DNA of 8,214 bases from Chloroflexi bacterium UBA4733 (GTDB taxonomy: Bacteria > Chloroflexota > UBA4733): assembly GCA_002404055.1 (NCBI GenBank), contig DHIZ01000291.1:1-8214 (forward strand). The letters run 5' to 3'. Every line of letters begins with the position of its first letter. The stretch's first letter is position 1. Below, in pieces: positions 6,219-8,214 of the stretch. A model generated the notes under the pieces. That model saw only the letters and a program-made list of their open reading frames with translations, did no database searches and was not told the DNA's origin. Both the position numbers and the translations under genes were made by a program.

Positions 6219-6641
6219 ATGGAACACCCACCCTCGGTGACGACGAGGAGCGCGGTGGGACGCGTGCGGAGCAAACGCGCGTACGAGCCGGCCAGCGACA
6301 GCGACGGCTATCGCGTGCTGGTGGACCGCCTGTGGCCGCGCGGCGTCAGCAAGGAAAAGACCCGGCTCGACACATGGATGAAGGAGATCGCACCGTCGAC
6401 CGAGTTGCGCCGCTGGTTTGGCCATGACCCGGCGCGCTGGGACGAGTTCGAGCACCGCTACCAAGCCGAACTCGCCGAGCCGGAGCACCGCCAACTCGTC
6501 GACGAGTTGGCGGATCGGGCCACGCACGGGCCAGTCACGCTCATCTATGGAGCGCGCGACACCCTCCACAACGAGGCCGTCGTCGTATGCGCGGTCGTGA
6601 TCGCTGCTCACGCGAAACTAGGGAAGGGGGCCGATCGATGA
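6219..6641 (+). CDS. DUF488 family protein, YeaO-like
   Basis: This 140-residue protein belongs to the short YeaO-type branch of DUF488: VRSKRAYEPASDSDGYRVLVDRLWPRG (16-42) includes the hallmark VDRLWPRGVSKE. WMKEIAPSTELRRWFGHDPARWDEF (53-77) and the closing LIYGARDTLHNEA (108-120) follow. Its function is not established. The first 15 residues before VRSKR are longer and more polar than I would expect, but the ATG at 6219 is supported by TAGGAGG about 10 bases upstream. It begins 50 bases after the flavin reductase. Its TGA stop overlaps the ATG of the membrane fusion gene (ATGA, 6638-6641), which implies translational coupling and a tie to the redox system. It is a different branch from the DUF488 gene at 248-1177. 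Confidence 0.88.
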   Translation: MEHPPSVTTRSAVGRVRSKRAYEPASDSDGYRVLVDRLWPRGVSKEKTRLDTWMKEIAPSTELRRWFGHDPARWDEFEHRYQAELAEPEHRQLVDELADRATHGPVTLIYGARDTLHNEAVVVCAVVIAAHAKLGKGADR

Positions 6642-8113
6642 CGCCCGCCGCACTCGGCTTTCCCGGCTGGATACGGGCTGCGCACTGGATCAACGTACTC
6701 TTCATCGGGTTCATGATCCGTGCCGGCATCCAGATCCTGGCGGCGTATCCCCGGCTGTACTGGAACGTGCATTGTACGCCGGGGACGGAGTGGCTCAAAT
6801 TCACCAAGAAAGGGATGCCGAAGGATCGGTTCTGGACCGCGCTCGATATGGAAGAAGCGGTCCCGTCGTGGCTGGGGCAGCCGGGAGGCAACAACCTGGG
6901 CATGGGGCGGCACTGGCATTTCAGCGCCGCGCTCTTCTGGGTACTCAATGGACTGGTCTACGTGATCCTGCTATTCGCCACGGGTGAATGGACGCGGCTT
7001 ATCCCCACCTCCTGGGCTATCCTCCCGGCGGCCTGGCACACGTTCCTCATCTATGTGACGCGGGGGCAGCCGCCCGCGAGCGCCTTCCACCCTTTCGATC
7101 CGCTGCAGCAGCTCGCCTACGCGGCAGTCATCTTCTTGCTGGCCCCCTTCCTGATCCTCACGGGGGCAGCGCAGTCGCCGGCCATTGAGGCGCGGTTCCC
7201 GCGCTATGCCTGGCTGTTCGGGGGCCGCCAGGGCGCTCGTAGTCTCCACTTTCTGGGCCTCGCCGCCTTCGTCGTCTTCATCATCATGCATACGGCGATG
7301 GTGGTGTACACGGGATTCGGTCCCAACATGGGGAATATCATCTTCGGTCAGCCCGATCAGGGGCAGCGGCAGGCCGTAGCGATCGGACTGACCCTGATCG
7401 CGCTCATCTTGCTGACCTATGGTCTCACCTCCTGGTACTCCCGGTCCGCGCCGCGCCGCGTGCAGCGCACGCTCGGCGCGCTGATCGCGCCGCCGATGCG
7501 GGCGTTGACCTTTCACGCACGCTCCCGGCAGCAGTACCCATCCAGCGCCATCTCGCCGTACTTCATCGTGAACGGACGACCGCCCGAGACGCCGGAGTAC
7601 CAGCTGTTGCAGCGGCACGGCTTCGAGGACTGGCGTCTCAAGGTGGGCGGCCTCGTCGCGCACCCGCGCTCGTTCAGCCTGGCCGAGGTGCGGGCGCTGC
7701 CGAAGCAGCGCCAGATCACCGTGCATCACTGCATCCAGGGGTGGAGCGGCATCGCGGAGTGGGGCGGCCCACCCCTGAGTGCCATCCTGGAACAGTGCCG
7801 GCCGCTGCCGGCAGCACGCTACGCGATCTTCCATTCGTATCAAACCGACACGTCGGGACGGCCTTTCTACGAAGTGCTAGATATCCGGCTGGCCGGGCAC
7901 CCCCAGACCGTACTCGCCTACGAGATGAACGCTGCGCCGTTGACCGTGCCGCACGGCGCCCCCGTGCGCCTGCGCGTGGAGACGCTGCTGGGCTTCAAGA
8001 TGGTCAAGTGGCTGCGTGCTATCGAGTTCGTAGCAGACTACCGCGGCATCCGCGACGGGCAGGGCGGCTCGCGCGAGGACAACATGTACTATGAGGAATC
8101 GGTCAGCATCTAA
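6638..8113 (+). CDS. Heme-b membrane domain fused to a YedY-like molybdopterin domain
   Basis: This 491-residue protein has two parts. Residues 1-270 form a cytochrome b561/hydrogenase-type membrane domain with helices at about 16-36, 94-114, 159-178, 204-224 and 246-265, plus a shorter segment at 125-140. Candidate heme ligands are H16, H92/H94, H134, H204 and H218. Residues about 300-480 are a sulfite-oxidase/MsrP-type molybdopterin domain: FEDWRLKVGGLV, ITVHHCIQGWSGIAEWGG with C365 as the expected Mo ligand, AYEMNAAPLTVPHGAPVRL, and GFKMVKWLRAIEFV. Together they suggest a quinol- or reductase-linked oxidoreductase passing electrons between heme and Mo; the substrate is unknown. The frame is open upstream, but the ATG at 6638 is preferred because GGAAGGGGG precedes it, it overlaps the DUF488 stop, and it starts just before the first helix. 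No Tat signal precedes the Mo domain. Similar fusions exist in databases as uncharacterised proteins, as far as I recall. Confidence 0.9.
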   Translation: MTPAALGFPGWIRAAHWINVLFIGFMIRAGIQILAAYPRLYWNVHCTPGTEWLKFTKKGMPKDRFWTALDMEEAVPSWLGQPGGNNLGMGRHWHFSAALFWVLNGLVYVILLFATGEWTRLIPTSWAILPAAWHTFLIYVTRGQPPASAFHPFDPLQQLAYAAVIFLLAPFLILTGAAQSPAIEARFPRYAWLFGGRQGARSLHFLGLAAFVVFIIMHTAMVVYTGFGPNMGNIIFGQPDQGQRQAVAIGLTLIALILLTYGLTSWYSRSAPRRVQRTLGALIAPPMRALTFHARSRQQYPSSAISPYFIVNGRPPETPEYQLLQRHGFEDWRLKVGGLVAHPRSFSLAEVRALPKQRQITVHHCIQGWSGIAEWGGPPLSAILEQCRPLPAARYAIFHSYQTDTSGRPFYEVLDIRLAGHPQTVLAYEMNAAPLTVPHGAPVRLRVETLLGFKMVKWLRAIEFVADYRGIRDGQGGSREDNMYYEESVSI

Positions 8114-8163
8114 AACGATCAACCGACCGGGCAACGAGACTAAACGGGACAAGGAGAAGAACC

Positions 8164-8214
8164 ATGACGGATAGCACACTGCCGGAACTTTGGGAGTGGG
8201 CGGAGTACTACTGA
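8164..8214 (+). CDS. Possible 16-residue microprotein
   Basis: Fifty bases after the membrane fusion stop, AAGGAG (8151-8156) sits 7 bases before an ATG. Sixteen codons follow (MTDSTLPELWEWAEYY), ending in TGA at the last three bases of the window. The peptide is acidic and aromatic (two Trp, two Tyr), with no membrane segment. The ribosome binding site is among the best in the window. Three readings are possible: a real microprotein of the redox operon, the start of a longer gene broken by a frameshift or sequencing error, or a TGA read as selenocysteine. The sequence beyond the window is needed to choose. Confidence 0.35.
   Translation: MTDSTLPELWEWAEYY

Noticed and set aside
6971..7843. 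290-codon minus-strand frame
   Set aside because: Antisense to the heme/Mo fusion; its Arg/Glu/Gly-rich composition is typical of a shadow frame.

Overview
This is a GC-rich bacterial window made mostly of small conserved but poorly characterised families: two DUF488 branches, DUF2231, two PRC-barrel proteins and a KOW-like small protein. They sit beside a glycosyltransferase and a flavin/heme/molybdenum redox cluster. The mix resembles Chloroflexota (Thermomicrobia-like) genomes. That placement is an impression from gene content and codon use; no rRNA or marker gene is present to prove it.

Layout. Positions 1-640 hold the 3' part of a DsbA/FrnE-like thioredoxin-fold gene on the + strand. 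It is broken by a one-base frameshift near 378 and has also lost its cis-proline. It meets, tail to tail, a minus-strand DUF488 gene that starts at 1177. Neither frame stops where its domain ends, so each runs on into the antisense of the other. From 1177 up to 4799 all convincing genes are on the minus strand. In their own transcription order these are a GT4-like glycosyltransferase (4799-3606), a KOW-like small protein (3534-3277), a PRC-barrel protein (3105-2728), a doubtful 88-residue ORF, a weakly coding stretch of about 550 bases, and a DUF2231 membrane protein (1946-1320). A broken piece of a second KOW-like gene lies between DUF2231 and DUF488.

A 162-base divergent spacer (4800-4961) separates this block from a + strand cluster. 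That cluster runs PRC-barrel protein (4962), soluble FAD/NAD(P)H ferredoxin-reductase-like protein (5404), YeaO-type DUF488 (6219), and a fusion of a heme-b membrane domain with a sulfite-oxidase/YedY-type molybdopterin domain (6638). It ends with a 16-codon ORF with a strong Shine-Dalgarno at the window edge (8164). The DUF488 stop and the fusion start share an ATGA. The spacer carries a sequence that fits the sigma-54 -24/-12 pattern.

How the genes may work together. The reductase could pass NAD(P)H electrons to the heme-b membrane domain and on to the fused molybdenum domain. This would be a compact version of the Fre-MsrQ-MsrP (YedYZ) chain known from E. coli. The embedded DUF488 and PRC-barrel genes and the possible microprotein are the undescribed part of that cluster. 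The substrate cannot be read from the sequence.
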